64,000 bases of DNA. Origin: Xylogone sp. PMI_703 (taxonomy: Eukaryota > Ascomycota > Leotiomycetes). Positions within the stretch are counted from its first letter, which is position 1. Every line of letters begins with the position of its first letter. The stretch spans positions 3,782,001 to 3,846,000 of the forward strand of contig JAJTUQ010000003.1 in the NCBI GenBank assembly GCA_021399445.1, in the 5' to 3' direction. The notes beneath the pieces were generated by a model. That model was not told where the DNA came from. It saw only the letters and a list, made by a program, of their open reading frames with translations, and did no database searches. Below, piece after piece: positions 36,801-49,551 of this stretch. Both the position numbers and the translations under genes were made by a program.

Positions 36801-37340
36801 GCTCTTGTATCGTACTACTAGCGTTGGTGCTGCTGCACGAGTGAGAAGATAGTGAGATGGGGGAGAGGGAGATAAGGCATGGTTAAGTGACTCTCGTAAG
36901 TACTATGATCTGATTTTAATAGGAGCATAGGTGAGCTGAGCAGTACAGTCGTTCGCGAAAGACGTACAAGTACAAGCGCAGATATGGGTTGTCTTTTCAT
37001 AAGGCCATTATTGCCATGAGGTACGGAGTACTTGGGGACCGTTGGATATTCCTATCCTATCTATCTTATCGTAGGAGTACTTCCTGTGCCGTACAGTACC
37101 TTCCTCCTCCCTCCCCACTATGCACTATTGTGCAGAGCAAAGGAAGAGTTATCCCACCTTTTGGCTTATGCCACCCACGAACGTATGCAATGGGCCCCAA
37201 AACTCACGGTACCATCATACCCTGCCTATGATAGCGCCAGCCAATCCCGTCAAGCTCTACCGCAACTCATGTCTCTCTTTTCCTTTCCTTTCTTTTTCGC
37301 AGCCAAACCGTTAATAACCGTTGCTTAAATTATTTATTTA
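33863..37340. other. Gene desert, left part
   Basis: The first kilobase is AT-rich with a degenerate direct repeat. From about 35600 it has normal GC content and many GTAC palindromes (for example near 35745, 36698 and 37090). TACGGAGTA occurs at 35635-35643, 35825-35833 and 37022-37030. No open frame looks coding on either strand, and no RNA gene was recognised. Confidence 0.55.
34186..34405. repeat. Degenerate direct repeat, possible decayed LTR fragments
   Basis: Two related segments, 34186-34242 and 34350-34405. Both begin G(C/T)TGCATA(T/C)CAGAGT, continue into TATAA, and end in GCTAGCA. They differ mostly by transitions in the conserved start. The AT-rich content and TATAA element recall long terminal repeats, but no open frame, primer site or target duplication supports a transposon. 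Confidence 0.35.
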
Positions 37341-40300
37341 TCATTTATCATCTTTTATTTCAATAAAAAAGTAAAACATTTAAGAAAGTAAAAGCTAGCT
37401 GCCTTGATTTAAACAAAAAGGAATCCTGCCCTGAAAATCCCCGTGGTGCCTGCGTGTGACAACCCTTCCCCTTTTCTTCAACTCATCCTCGACCTAGCTA
37501 GCTGAAGAGGGAAGAGCAAGAGGAAGAGCGGGAATGGAAAATCAGGGTTTTTGAAGAAGCCCTAATTAAAGTGTGTCAAGTGTAAAATAAAAAGAAGGGA
37601 AGGGCGGCGCGTGTTGTGCCTCTCGCTGTCCTAAGCTTCTAAAGTCCTGAGTTTCCAGCTCCCAGCTTCCAGCCTATGCCCAGAGCGCTGGGAACTCGTG
37701 ACGTGGTGGTCACAGCCAAGTTGCCAACCCTCAGACTACGGCCAAGAGGGCCAAGAAGAAGCTGAGGGGAGTTGAGGCATGAACTGGTACAGTGGTACAG
37801 CAACTACTGTCGTGACTAGTAATGTAACTAGTACGGCGCAGGAGAAAAGTACGGGGTGCAGGTTATTACATGTCACAAATGTCATCGTCAAAGGCATCTA
37901 TCTTCTTCCCCAACGCAGTATCCCGTACAACCCTCTTTTCCAAATTCCAATAAAATAAAATAAATTAGAAAGAAATAGCGCAAGGTAGAAACCCACGCTG
38001 TCAAAAAGGCGGGACGCGCAACGAAAAAGAAGGCTGACGTCGCACAAATATAATACCTCACGGCACGATCGGAGGGTTCGGTTCTTCTGGGCAAAAGACC
38101 CCAAAAGCTGCACGTCCAACGTAATACTCTTCGATCCACGGCCGTTGGGAAAGGAGGAGGTGGTGGAAAATGCGGGGGAAGGAGAATCGATAGGAGGATG
38201 GGAATGGAACCCTTAGGCTGCAGCGGCCAACAGCCCCTCCGCTAGTAGAGTAACACAGTGCTTGCGAAAAGCAGCACGACGGGATACCCGTGCAGCAAGA
38301 AGTCGATTGGGAGGCCCCCAAAATCCGAGGCGATAGCAAGATGTCGTGGGAGAGGAAAAAAGAGGGTCCAAGCACGCCGGAAGAGAGGAAGGAACAGTAC
38401 CACAGTACGGCCATGCCACTGCCATGCGAATGCAGATGTGATGCGATGCAAACGCCCATGCCATGCTGCTTTTCCCCTCAAGAAATGTACTACAGTATGG
38501 TATCCAGAAGGGCTCAAAAGCAGCAGCAGAGCAGCCAAGCAGCTAACCAACAACCACTGCAGCCCCCAAGCAAGAAGACCATCGACGCCTTCCCCCTTCC
38601 AGAACTACCTGCAGCACGAGAAAACACCGTCCTGGATCTGGTGGCTGGCCCCAACCCACGGCACGTGCCTAGCCAACCCCGTTCCTTTGGGAGATGGGAA
38701 AATCTGTGCGTTGCTCTCTAGACTGAACTGGGCACTAGCCACGATTCTGAAGAAGACTCTTTGACCTCTTGGTTTCCCATCGAAAACAAAAACAGCAGTG
38801 CTCTTCACTTTCAGGACCGTAGTTCTGCTGAAAAGCCCTAGCTAGCTAAGCTAGCAGAGTTGCACTGCTAAGTAAAATGGCCTGCCCGCTAATCCCGTAG
38901 TAGGTCCTACCGCGAAAGTTACCAACACGGAGGATTTTCTCCTGCGATAGCTTGCGCCTCCTCTCCATTTCCTGAGGAAGTACCGTATCTTTTTTGCTTG
39001 GGTCTCAAAATGTCTGTGTGACCATCAGCTCTCCCCTTTCCAGCGCTATGGTAGACTGATCACCGCCTACGATGACCACCTCACGATGAGCTGCCCGCTT
39101 GCAAGCGCCGTGGTAGCCTCACTTTAGCTTGCCCTGAAAAGGCATCGCCGGAAGAGCTAGAGACGGGCGCTGGCGGGCTAATGCGGTGGACGGCCTTCGC
39201 CCTTCTCTGCGGCCCGTACCTGGAGGGAACTTTGTCTGTACTACTGTACAGTATTTGCTCGGCAGCGCCGGCTTTGTGGTGACTTGTCCTGGACTCTTGT
39301 GCTACTGCAGTACTTGCTGCGGGCATCAGAAGATAACTGGGACGACCATAACCTCATTTGCCTCGATTCTGCAAGTCATAAACAATCAGACCCCGGTAAA
39401 CAAAAAGATCTGGCATCAAAGCACAGAAAATGATGTTGAAACGCAGAGACCCCTTGTTCCCTGCATCATCTAGAGAGTTGGAAAAGAAAATGAAATAATT
39501 TTAAAATAAAAAATATTTGAAGATCATTTTAGAAAATTTCAACAGAAATTTCAAAAATAGCTTGGGTATCTGTGCTCACAGGTTTTCGGTGCTTGGCATC
39601 GGGACCCAGCGACGATGATCTGGGTTGCGGTGCGGGTAGCTAAAACCCATCTAGCTGAACTACCGTACCGCAAACCCCAGAATCCCGCAACTCGAAGCGA
39701 GAGGGAGAGGAGAGAGAGGGCTCCAAAATAAAATTCCAAAGCCGCTCTTCGCGCGCGCAAACAGGGTCCCGTAACTTTTTCAGCGTACCACTCGGTAACT
39801 CGCTGCACCGTAGCTGTGCAACCATTGGCAGAGCTCTATTGGCTGTACCGTCTACATACAAAATACTGTACAGTTACAACCCCTTTCAACGGCCTACGCC
39901 TACGCACACCTACGGAATAACCGACTGAATCCTCCTATTCAGTACAGAACAGGAGTATGCAAGCTGTTGGCTGTGAAAATTTTCTTTACCTTGTGCAACC
40001 AGACGGTAATATCGGCTATACAAGGCTGTTTAGGGAAGGAAGTAAGGCAGGAATGCAAAGATAGGGGGAACGGATGTCTGTCGTCGTGGTTGCGTTGGGG
40101 TCCATTTTCGCCACTGGGTCGCGGGCATTTTTATTTTACAGGGACAGGATCCTCAAGCAAGACCATGATGAAAGGGTGGTGTATGATGTATGGTGTATGG
40201 AGTACCGGTATGGTGTGCGAGTGTGGGAGAAAAAGAGATGCGAAGAAGGAAGAAGAAATTCGTCTCTTGGGGGTGGGAAAAGGGTGCAACACCAAACGGT

Positions 40301-43300
40301 CCTGACGATGCATTGCATTATTCCCAATATCCGAAGCAAGCAAGATGTTCGCCATCTGCTAGGCCAATCATACCGTAGAATGCGACTGCGACGCTGCCGG
40401 TCTTTCTGGATTTGCTTCTGGGGAATATTTGGAATTTTCCAACGTTCAAAAAAGTAATGAAATGGAATAGATCATCAACGGGAAAGTAAAATAGGGGTCC
40501 ACCACACCTATGTTGTGTGCTGTGTGAATACTCCGTAGGTGTAGGTGTAGGCGTCGTAACAGTTGCTACGGAGTATGTGCCAGGGATGCAGCTCAGTGCC
40601 GTATCAGTCCCGTACTTGATCAAGTGCCCACTTGGTGCCCGTGTGGAGTACCACTGAAGAGGGGCCACTCCGACTGCCGGATGCCCTATCTTTCCAGCGA
40701 TGCAGTTGACGATGCAAGAAGCCCCGATTTTTCAGCATGAAAGATAGGAAGATGTAGGAGAGACCGTCGCATTGTGCCCACCTTGATAGATAACATAAGA
40801 GATTATCAACCCGAAGATCGTGAAACTGTGGATGGATGGAGCTGCTGTAGATGTGAATGGACCATGGCGATGTACAGTACCGTAAACCACTTGAACGAGG
40901 AGGATGAATCCACGCGGCGGGGGTGAACATGGCATGCCAAGAGAGAACCACGGTTTGAGAGATACAGATTTCCTTGTGCGCAAGAACTGTATGGAAGTGC
41001 TGTACCAAGAGTTGCTCCTGGAGAGGGAGAGATATCGCATCCCCTATCCTCTTTTTTTGCGCAGTGCAATAATTTGATCTTCTCTTGGCAGGGTGCTACC
41101 CACGGAGAGACGACCCCTCCGCGGTCGAAAAGTGAAGCACTTCACGACTTCTCGAGACCGTCACGAGGCGTCATCGACGAGGGCAAGCAGCACACCATCA
41201 CGGCGTGAGTTCCCAAACTACTGTGTATGACTGGACTCCTTCTTCCTAGCATGGACCGGGCTCTTGGGAAAGCACACCATCAAATCATGCGAGAGCTTTG
41301 GGATGAGAATCAGTGGGCGATTCTGCTTGCTGGAAGACGCCATGCGGAGGTGCACCAGAGTGATGGGAAGCAGTCAGAGCGCCGTGCCTCAGTACAGGAT
41401 CTGCTGGAACTGAACTGCTGGGACGTGCGACTGTGCGCGAAACAGCTCATCGGAAGCATCACGACGAAAGGTGGACGGAGCTATCGTCCAGGAGAGAGAG
41501 CTTCTAAGGGCGGCGGCAGATGCGCCATGATCGAAATTCGGTAAACCGAAGCCTCCTGTCCAGTGGGCTCGGAAGCTGCCAGGGCTCAGGAAAAAGCAAC
41601 GTGGGGGATGGAATGCTGCAACGCCCTGGTATTGGTCCAGCTGCAGATTAAGATGCTGACAGGGACGCGCAAGGGGCCTTGGCTGAGCCAATGGCAATTT
41701 CTTTTGAAGCCCGTAGTCAACAATCCTGGTCCTTGCTCCGACAGTTCTCAAGCGCAAGGGCGGTCTTCGAAGCTTGCGCCTGTCTGACCAATCCGAAAAG
41801 CAGCTATAAGAGAAGGCCAGGATAAATTAGCGAAAATGGCTGATGTTCGTCATTTCACGGTCTGTGTTCTTGCAGAGGTGCAGGGATTCCATTGGAGCAT
41901 TCCGAGGAATACGACATTGAGCTCGTCCAACCTTGGCCCACCAGTGCAGCTTTCTGAGCTCCTTCGAATATTCGTGCAGCGCGGCTTTTGCCGAGATACA
42001 CAGAGATACATCGTGGAACGTAGGCGGCTTAGCTACTGTACGATAGCTTCAGAATAAATGACTTGCTGCATTGTTGTGCAAAAGGGGCATCGTCAGGATA
42101 GTTGATATGGGCGTTGTATCGACTAAGGAACCAAGAGAAAGCCACCAACTGATGTGCTACACCCGAATACTTGGAACCAGCACTGGTACCGAGACATCCA
42201 ATCACGAGAGACATATCAAGCCACCACATGGCCTTTATTTGCATCGTGTTGGAAGTTTATGTAGATCTTGATACTTGATCACCAGAGCGGCTGAGACAGC
42301 AGGCGCTCAATCGAGATCACGGTCCACCTCAACAATCCAGCTTTGACATTGCTGTAGGAGGCACGGCCCTGAACGGGAAGGGTTGGTTGGTCACTTCACG
42401 AACAATGTGAGAGGAGGGACCAACCATAGTCTGAGACCGCCTTCAACTATCGATCTTGCAAAGCCGTGCCGCAGATTTGTTAGAGGGTGTGTGAGTTAAC
42501 TTAATGAGTGTGTGAAGAGAATCGAACAAGTTGCATCGGCACTTCACCCCATCTCCAACAGTATCGCCGAACAAGCAATCCTTGATACCGTATTGATTCA
42601 GCGTGCAGTAGACGGGAGACGTTCCTGAAATGCATGCACTGGCCACGTACCTGACAATCCCTCCCTTGGGAGCTAAAAACTGGCCTTGCCTCTGTAAATT
42701 CAATATGCCCGGAGCAGGGAGACATGGAAACTAGTCTATTGAAGGATAGGATTCTGAAAGAGCTTCATGCACCTCATATGCTGCACCTAGCTGTTTTGAG
42801 GTGGCGCCGAGAAGAGCTCCTAAGGCGTTACCCCATTTTTTAAAGTTGCGTAACGACCCGAATCGGACACGCACCAATTCTGGAATCTCAGCGCCGTCCC
42901 TAGTCGCCGCCTGTCCGTTCAATCACGACCACAGGAAAGCGAACGAGTACCAAAAATGGACTGTCCAGCCAAGGAGTCACTCCTCGTTTTGGATGCTCAG
43001 CCAGATCCATCAGCTGGCCTCTGCCATCTACCACAGTATGGCTCTCGGCCTGCTCCGAGCTTGGGAAGCGTTGATCCGGCGAAAACTCCAGAGCCCAGGT
43101 GGTCAAACAGCGCCGTGCTTCGCTTTTTGACCAACTAAAATCCGGTTTTCCACGTATTTGTAGTTTTGGGCGTAAAAGAGGCGCCGAACAAAATAGCAGC
43201 GCCAGAGGAAGCGCACAGCCATTTATTTGGCAATAGGGTTGGCGCAAGGCCTAGAACTCTCCGCTAAGCAAGCGTCGTAAATAATCACCATCCAACTGCG

Positions 43301-46300
43301 CCCAAAAATCGTCTTTAGCAAATATTATTTACCAGGCATGCCAGGCTTACGACTGGGCTGCGTAAGGCGTGGGATCGGGGGAACTCATGTGCCTCATAAT
43401 CATCCATCGGCTGAGTAAAGCAGAGCATGAACGAGAGGGGCAAGCTTGGCCTTTGGTCAACCAAGCTGACCAGAGCTACGATAGTGCTTACACCTAGAAG
43501 CGTTCGAAGCCATCATCTAGACACCAGATGACCAAAAACCTGCTCGTAGGGCTAGCGACTAAAGAGGGCCCTTTATTAATCACTTTGATCCACCTTCGGC
43601 GTGGTAGAACTTACTGTAAGGCACGGCACGCGGGCGGCATGTGGGCTGCTTATTCACAAACGTGCTCCGTACCGCCCCGTGGTATTCGGGCTAATACTCT
43701 CGGGACGGAATTAGACATTCGCAACGACATTTCGGGCTGATCTGACAAGAGCGTGTTCCTATTTCGGCATATTGATGATGGGACGCGTTGCTTGATGCCA
43801 AACCCTTCTCCTCTTATTCCATCATTTTCGTGTTGTCGGGTCAGAAGATGAGGCACGGTGTTGCCGAGTAAGGCTGAGGTGGCCCCTCCTCCATATACGG
43901 CGCATGTGCGTACCACTCGAGCCCACGCACACACCCCCAGTGTGAATAATATTTTTATTCTAGCGGCTTTGCCAAATGATGGTTCCAAAGTAATATTTTC
44001 AGGCAGTCCATGCTATCTCGAGATTTCCAGAACGGTGATATCATCTGTCTCGTAAACGCAGCACTAGGTGGCGCATGTGCCTCTGTGTCTCACGAGTGTG
44101 GATCGCAATACCTAGCAATATCTCGGACAAGCTTTGATATGTGAGCTCAGATCGAGACTTACTGCCAGCCCAAATTCCCCCACTGTCGAAGACGACCATA
44201 GCACAGAGGGGATATAGCGGCTAGAATAGCTGCTGCGCCGCAATATCGTGAATATTTATCAGAATAACCGGATTTGTAAACAGGAACGCAAGTGCAGACA
44301 GGCCGAGAGATTTTGGAGCAACTTCGATTTTAGCCAAGCGACATCAGCACGCCAAATTAAATTCGCTTCATCGCGACAAGATATCACGCCTTGATATCAT
44401 ATATTGACCTGCAGGCGAGCATGCCTCAGTAATTAGAGAATGGAACAGTGTGTTAGAAATAAAGGGCGTGGGATGCGCAAGGACGAGCTTGGAGTTCCGA
44501 TTCTAGCCGCTCCACGTAAATTTGGAGAGCTTAATGTAGATTTCGTCTCATCCAGAACTAATGAAACGACAGGTTCGCATACAACTGCAGATATCACTAC
44601 ATGCCGTTTTTGAAAAGTAAAAAAAGAAGATGCCGTCCCACCTGTTCATTGTCCAGTGCTAAGGCCAAGCATTTGGTGGCTTATTGAGATTTCCTAACTG
44701 GAGCATGAAGGCGGATCTCTGTGCTGCTGAGTTGAGACAAAAATGGAACGATTCAGCGCCGTGGATGGCCGCCATCTCGACCTCAATCCAATAATGTGGT
44801 CTCCCGCATCAGCCAACAATAGCGCCGCCTTTGCAGGATGAGGCATCTGCACCAAAGATATCCAACGCCCTCCTAAAAGGAGGTCGCTCCTTAGTGGCTT
44901 GATCTGCATACAGGTACGAACGGGTAGATTGGCAGCGGTGATTGGCTTAAAGAGCGAGAGCCAATAAGACAGGGTATCAAGCCCCCTAGGGCGAATTGAG
45001 TCTGGCGCTCGAAGGGTGATTTTTGCTTAGCCGCTGTAACCACGCCCATTGGCTCCTTTGGCCTGGCAACGTGGTTGCTGCTATTACTGTGGTGCACAGC
45101 ACCCGCTGTTGGTGTAGATCAACTGGCGCTGAGGGAGTTTTGGCTTGGGTTGCACAACCTTCGAATCCATGGAAAGTCAGTCTAAGAGACGCAACCATCT
45201 CCTCATGGATGATCGCTTGCCAATGTCTCATCAATTTGATATTCGAGTGCGCAGAGCAAGTATATTAGGGCAATCCGGAGGATTCGGTTGTGCAATTGTC
45301 CAGGGTGGACGAATATCGATGTATTGTGACGCACTGAGCACATAAACTTTGGTAATGGAGGGATTGCGATCGCTTGACGAATGGATCCTGCTCCATCGCG
45401 ACATTTTTGACATCGACTGTCAAAGCCCCCTTTGAGGCCCTTTCTATTTGGTACCGAAGAGATCTTCATTTCGCCATATGAGCTGTCCTTTGGGAGCTAG
45501 TCAGGTCGTATCCCCCGAGTTCTCGAAATGGACAGGACAGGACAAGTCCACGAAGACCCTTTGAACATTGGTACCGTCTCCACAACGCGCGGTGCCTGCA
45601 TATACCAGCCAAACCCCATCGTGATTTGCTCGCGGAGCCAAGACACCCAAGAGTTGGAAGCCCTGAGGCCCCCTCTCTCGTCACGACACAACAATGGCGA
45701 CGACAAAGGCACTGCAAGCAGGCAAGGCAAGCAAGCCGTCGTGGAAGGAATTCCAGCAGCATGGCCACAAACGCTGCACAATCTCCAGGCGTATCCAATA
45801 AAGACCCACTCAAGGACTTTTGCTGGGAGCAGCGTCGCATTTCACCATGCGGATGCTACCGAACGGGAAATTCGCTGTAGTCGTCGATCGTACAGAATGG
45901 CTCTCCGTAGCAGCGGTCGAGTGAGGGGAAGACGAAGCTGAATGGCCAGCGAGACTGTTTCAATGCAGGCAAGACTGGATTGAGGATGGCCTGAGATGCA
46001 GGCCTCGAGAGCCAAAACCCGTGCCAGAACGAATTGAAACTCAATAACGGGCGGCTGGTGCTGCTTGCTTCACGCAGTGCGGGCCAAACCTGCAGCTCTG
46101 GGCCGCGAGTCGCAGGCGCGACACTCCTGGGCTTGCGATAGGTTGGATGCTGCAGCATTTGGATTGCCGCTGTAAGCCCGCCAAGAATGCAGCAGATGAG
46201 ACTTCCGTCCTCGGTGGATGAAATGGGCTAGGCCGGATTCTACGTCTCAGCTTCAGAGTTACTCACCAGCACAGACATCGAGATAGTCTCATTGTTGCAT

Positions 46301-47763
46301 AATTCTTTGGCAGCAGATTTCGATGATTCTCCCTATCTCCCTGGGACTGATAATTGCCATTATTGCGCGGCATTATTGGATGTCGGAGGTTTAGGGGTCG
46401 GCAAGCGTACACCTCCCGGCTCTTTTCTGCGTTGATGCTTTTTTTGTACTGTGTAGCACCCAACATCCAACATCGCTACCAGGTGGCCCAAAACGGCAGC
46501 CTTCTGTGAGCAGTTCGGGCTGCTTCCGTGAATGCTGCTGCGGCTGGGCAGGTTGGTGTGTGACTGTCTTACTTTACTCAGATGATTATCAAGTACCGGT
46601 GCCGTCGGCCAGACGTGAGCGAGATTGTCGTGATCAGCGTGAGTGAGTGCCGGACCGATGTACGAAGTATGCGAGAGCTTCCAGTGAAAAGCATAATTCT
46701 ACGGTACGGCTCTCCATAATTGCTCAAGTCGCAGTCGTCCAAGCCAGACGAGATGACGATGATGACGAGGATGGAGTCTACCGCCATGTAAGAGATGATT
46801 GGTACTCTCTCACGTTCCACCAGCGTTGCGCGAGCTACGGTTCCTCCCCTTGGCCTGCGCTCCCAGGCCGTACAGGAACAGCGCCATACACAGTACGCAG
46901 GGCAGCACAGTAGGTAGACAATTGGTGTTTGCCTGCTGCTTTAGAGCAGCGCTGGCTTGTCGCGGCGCCCATCCCATTCGCCGCCTGCTGCTGTGCAGAC
47001 GGTTGGAGAGGGTCTCAAGAAGTTCCCCACGCAGAGGACTATTGAACCACCTTGAGAGCTGCTCTGCGTGCTGCAGCAGTTATGGCTGGGAGAGAGATGG
47101 AGGCCGCAGAAGGAGGTCCATCCAAACCTATGCAGTGGTATGCCGCTGCTTGAACCCAGCGAGAACATAGGCACTCCGCAAAGAAGATTGCCCCCTCTTT
47201 TCTGCTTGTGCAGCCTTGGCCCTCCGCCCAAGCACCTGCGCGCTGCTGTGCATGATCAGGGTCCAGGGTTGCGGCCAGGGTGGCCAGGAGAATGCGCCAT
47301 TTGAGGGCTTATCCCAGAAGGGCAATACTTGGCCCGCGATGCCAGGACCTGCAGCTTCGGTAGAATGCTACCCAGAACGGCAAGCTAGGTGCCTCTTCAG
47401 GCTAGATACTCAGCGTTTGGGCTAGTGGCAGAAGTGGGGAAAGGAGGCCGACAGGGGTCCGCGAGGGTTTTGGCAGGGCCCACCGCAGGCCAGGAGAAAG
47501 CAGCGAGGAGAGAGATGCGCGCTGGGAGCACCCCACGCCCTGCCCTCCCAGCAAGGACGGCGCTGGCTGCACTCATCGAATGCTGCCTCTGACGCTGGAT
47601 GCGACCCTCCTCCACCTCCACGCCCTCGTATCATTGGCAAGCTGACCTGGCTCACCCGACTGCTGGCCTGAGACGGGCGACGAGTTGCAGCGCCCCCAAA
47701 AGAGGTCTGGTGCCGCACAGCTTCAGAGAAAAAAATGTCCTTCTGCACACCCACTCCCCTGTA

Positions 47764-47778
47764 CCCCCCCCCCCCCCC
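47764..47778 (+). repeat. 15-base C homopolymer
   Basis: An uninterrupted run of C upstream of the ECL1 leader. Its length may be affected by sequencing error. Confidence 0.7.
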
Positions 47779-47968
47779 AGGGCGCTCTAACCTGCAGCAG
47801 CGCGGGAGGGCCTTCTGCTATGTATATGACCCAGCGTCCTCGTCGTCCAAGAGCACTCAGAACTCGTTCACCTCGATCCATCACTCTCACACTCTCTGTC
47901 CTCACCCGCCTCGAACCTCTTGCACGCCAGCTCTCTCTTGAGTGTGTTGGAAGTACGACGGGTGAATG

Positions 47969-48371
47969 GTCTCATACTCGACTTGGTTGCCCGGCTCTAA
48001 CCTGTGACACCATCGACGCTACAGAAAGCACAGAGCCCTTAGGCGTTGGCCCGTAGCCGCTTCACAAAAACTTAAAAACTCCACGCTTCCCTCGCACCAC
48101 AAAAAAGGCTCCACTCCTGGTCTTTTGAGTCACACCATCTGTCACCTCACCGACATCATTTATTCTGCAAATACTTTGATCAATTTCTCACCTCTTGTCC
48201 TTTTAATTCGACAGCTTTACTTATAATCTCGCATCTCGTGCGGAGTCAACTCGTGCCAGCAAACTCCATCAGCCCTACTCCTCTGCACCGACCACCAACT
48301 ACCACCACAGCTTAAGTACATATACTGCCACAACACCCACAGTCCGAAACACTCGCAGCCTTTAACTCGCA
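47969..48371 (+). promoter_or_regulatory. ATG-free 5' leader/promoter of the ECL1-family gene
   Basis: From the ATG at 47966 to the start codon at 48372 no ATG occurs on the plus strand, about 400 bases. The last 200 are C/A-rich (repeated ACCACCA-like blocks), like a fungal 5' leader. This supports 48372 as the initiation codon. The transcription start cannot be placed. Confidence 0.5.
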
Positions 48372-48839
48372 ATGACTTGGGATATGGATTGGTCTCCAGA
48401 CTTCTGCCTCGCCTGCGATAGGCAAACTGATGGCAAGGCCTACTGCTCGGAAGCCTGCAGGCTCTCCGAGTATGAAGGTGCTCATGGCTCAACTGCGTCT
48501 TCTCCATCCTCACGAAACTCCTGGCCATCTCACAAGGGCACTGGCTTCTATCTTCCACCCGCCTACAACTTCAGCTCTGCTAGACACTCCAGCTCGACTC
48601 CATCGCCTCGAACCTCCTACTTCCCAAAGACCTCCCGGCCGCAATCGTCATTAGAACCATTGCCCTCTCGGCCGACCTTGACTCCTTCGAGTTCCCAGTC
48701 GAGCCTGTTCTCCATGCAGAGCACCTCCTCATCGAGCATCTCAGAACCTTTACAGCTCTCGGAAGAGTCGCGGAGAGCATTGAAGGCGTATGCAAGCTCC
48801 TTCGACCAGTCTCGCTACCAACGAAGGGGCTCCGCATAG
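48372..48839 (+). CDS. Ecl1-family zinc-binding life-span/stress regulator
   Basis: A single-exon gene of 155 residues. Seen: the N-terminal Ecl1-type metal site, DWSPDFCLACDRQTDGKAYC SEAC in order, giving Cys12-x2-Cys15 and Cys25-x3-Cys29. It is followed by an acidic-aromatic RLSEYE and a long Ser/Thr/Pro-rich disordered region containing YLPPAYNF, then a short C-terminal amphipathic segment (SEESRRALKAYASSFDQSRY). Known for the family: small Ecl1/2/3 proteins of fission yeast extend chronological life span and respond to nutrient or zinc stress; filamentous-fungal members are usually this size. The mechanism is not settled. It is the only convincing gene in about 24 kb, which suggests unusually large regulatory or transcribed non-coding surroundings. 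Confidence 0.85.
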   Translation: MTWDMDWSPDFCLACDRQTDGKAYCSEACRLSEYEGAHGSTASSPSSRNSWPSHKGTGFYLPPAYNFSSARHSSSTPSPRTSYFPKTSRPQSSLEPLPSRPTLTPSSSQSSLFSMQSTSSSSISEPLQLSEESRRALKAYASSFDQSRYQRRGSA

Positions 48840-49443
48840 AGCAACACAACATCACTACGGGATACGATAGCATCTTAGCAACATTCGCACTTGTCGATTA
48901 TAGCATTTCACGGCGTTTCTGAGATTTGGTTTTACATTTTCACGATACAACACAAATACCCAGCTCGCCCTCCCATCTCCCATCATATATCATCGGCGTT
49001 TTTATCATCTTTACACACCCATCATCGGCTGTTGTACCAAAAGCGTTTCATTGTTTCATTGTTCTGGGAAGGCATCATCCAACTCATCTCGATACTACAT
49101 ACAAAAATTTCCTTGAGTTATTTTCTTTTGTTCTCATTGGGGTCAGGCAAAGCAAAGACTTCCCTCACTATACCACACATTTTGCAACAACACTGTGTTT
49201 TTATCTTGGGCATTTCTAGCAACGGATCGGGACACGGAATCATACCAAGGGAACTGGGTGGGGTCACAAAGCAAGCATAAGGAAATGGCATCGGCAGGAT
49301 TATCAAGGGGCGCGATGGGTACCAATTTCATGTTTGTGAATTAGTATCTTTTTTTGGTCGGATTGGAAAGCACCACACCGGGTCAGCGATAGGAATTGCA
49401 TGATTACCTGTTTTCTTCTTGCCCTCATTTCATCAACCAGTCC

Positions 49444-49551
49444 TTGACTGACCCCAATACGGGCTCACTTATAGTCGGACTGGAGAGTTGGATGGCTTTG
49501 ACTTGACCCCAGTATGGGCTCACACATGGTCAAGCCTGAAGACTTGGATGG
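49444..49551. repeat. Imperfect 55-bp tandem duplication downstream of ECL1
   Basis: The unit 49444-49495 (TTGACTGACCCCAATACGGG then CTCAC) is repeated at 49499-49551 (TTGACTTGACCCCAGTATGGG-like, CTCAC, ending ACTTGGATGG). In the well-aligned front half the differences are largely C/T and A/G transitions. Confidence 0.5.

Larger units (their letters stand above)
37341..48371. other. Gene desert, central part upstream of the ECL1 gene
   Basis: About 11 kb without a convincing gene. Notable contents: an AT-rich patch at 39485-39560; TACTCCGTA at 40529-40537 and its complement at 40567-40575; a G+C-balanced stretch 41100-46500 with scattered non-coding frames; a 15-base C run at 47764-47778; and the ATG-free leader of the ECL1 gene at the right end. 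I recognise no transposase, reverse transcriptase, tRNA or 5S rRNA sequence. Confidence 0.5.

Noticed and set aside
38258..38764. Two overlapping plus-strand open frames (168 and 143 codons)
   Set aside because: Both use low-complexity Gln/Ser/Arg and neither shows a domain, splice partner or clear start context.
42731..42922. Minus-strand frame with protein-like wording (PELVRVRFGSLRNFKKWGNA)
   Set aside because: No ATG, short, no flanking exons found. It could be a relic but is not supportable.
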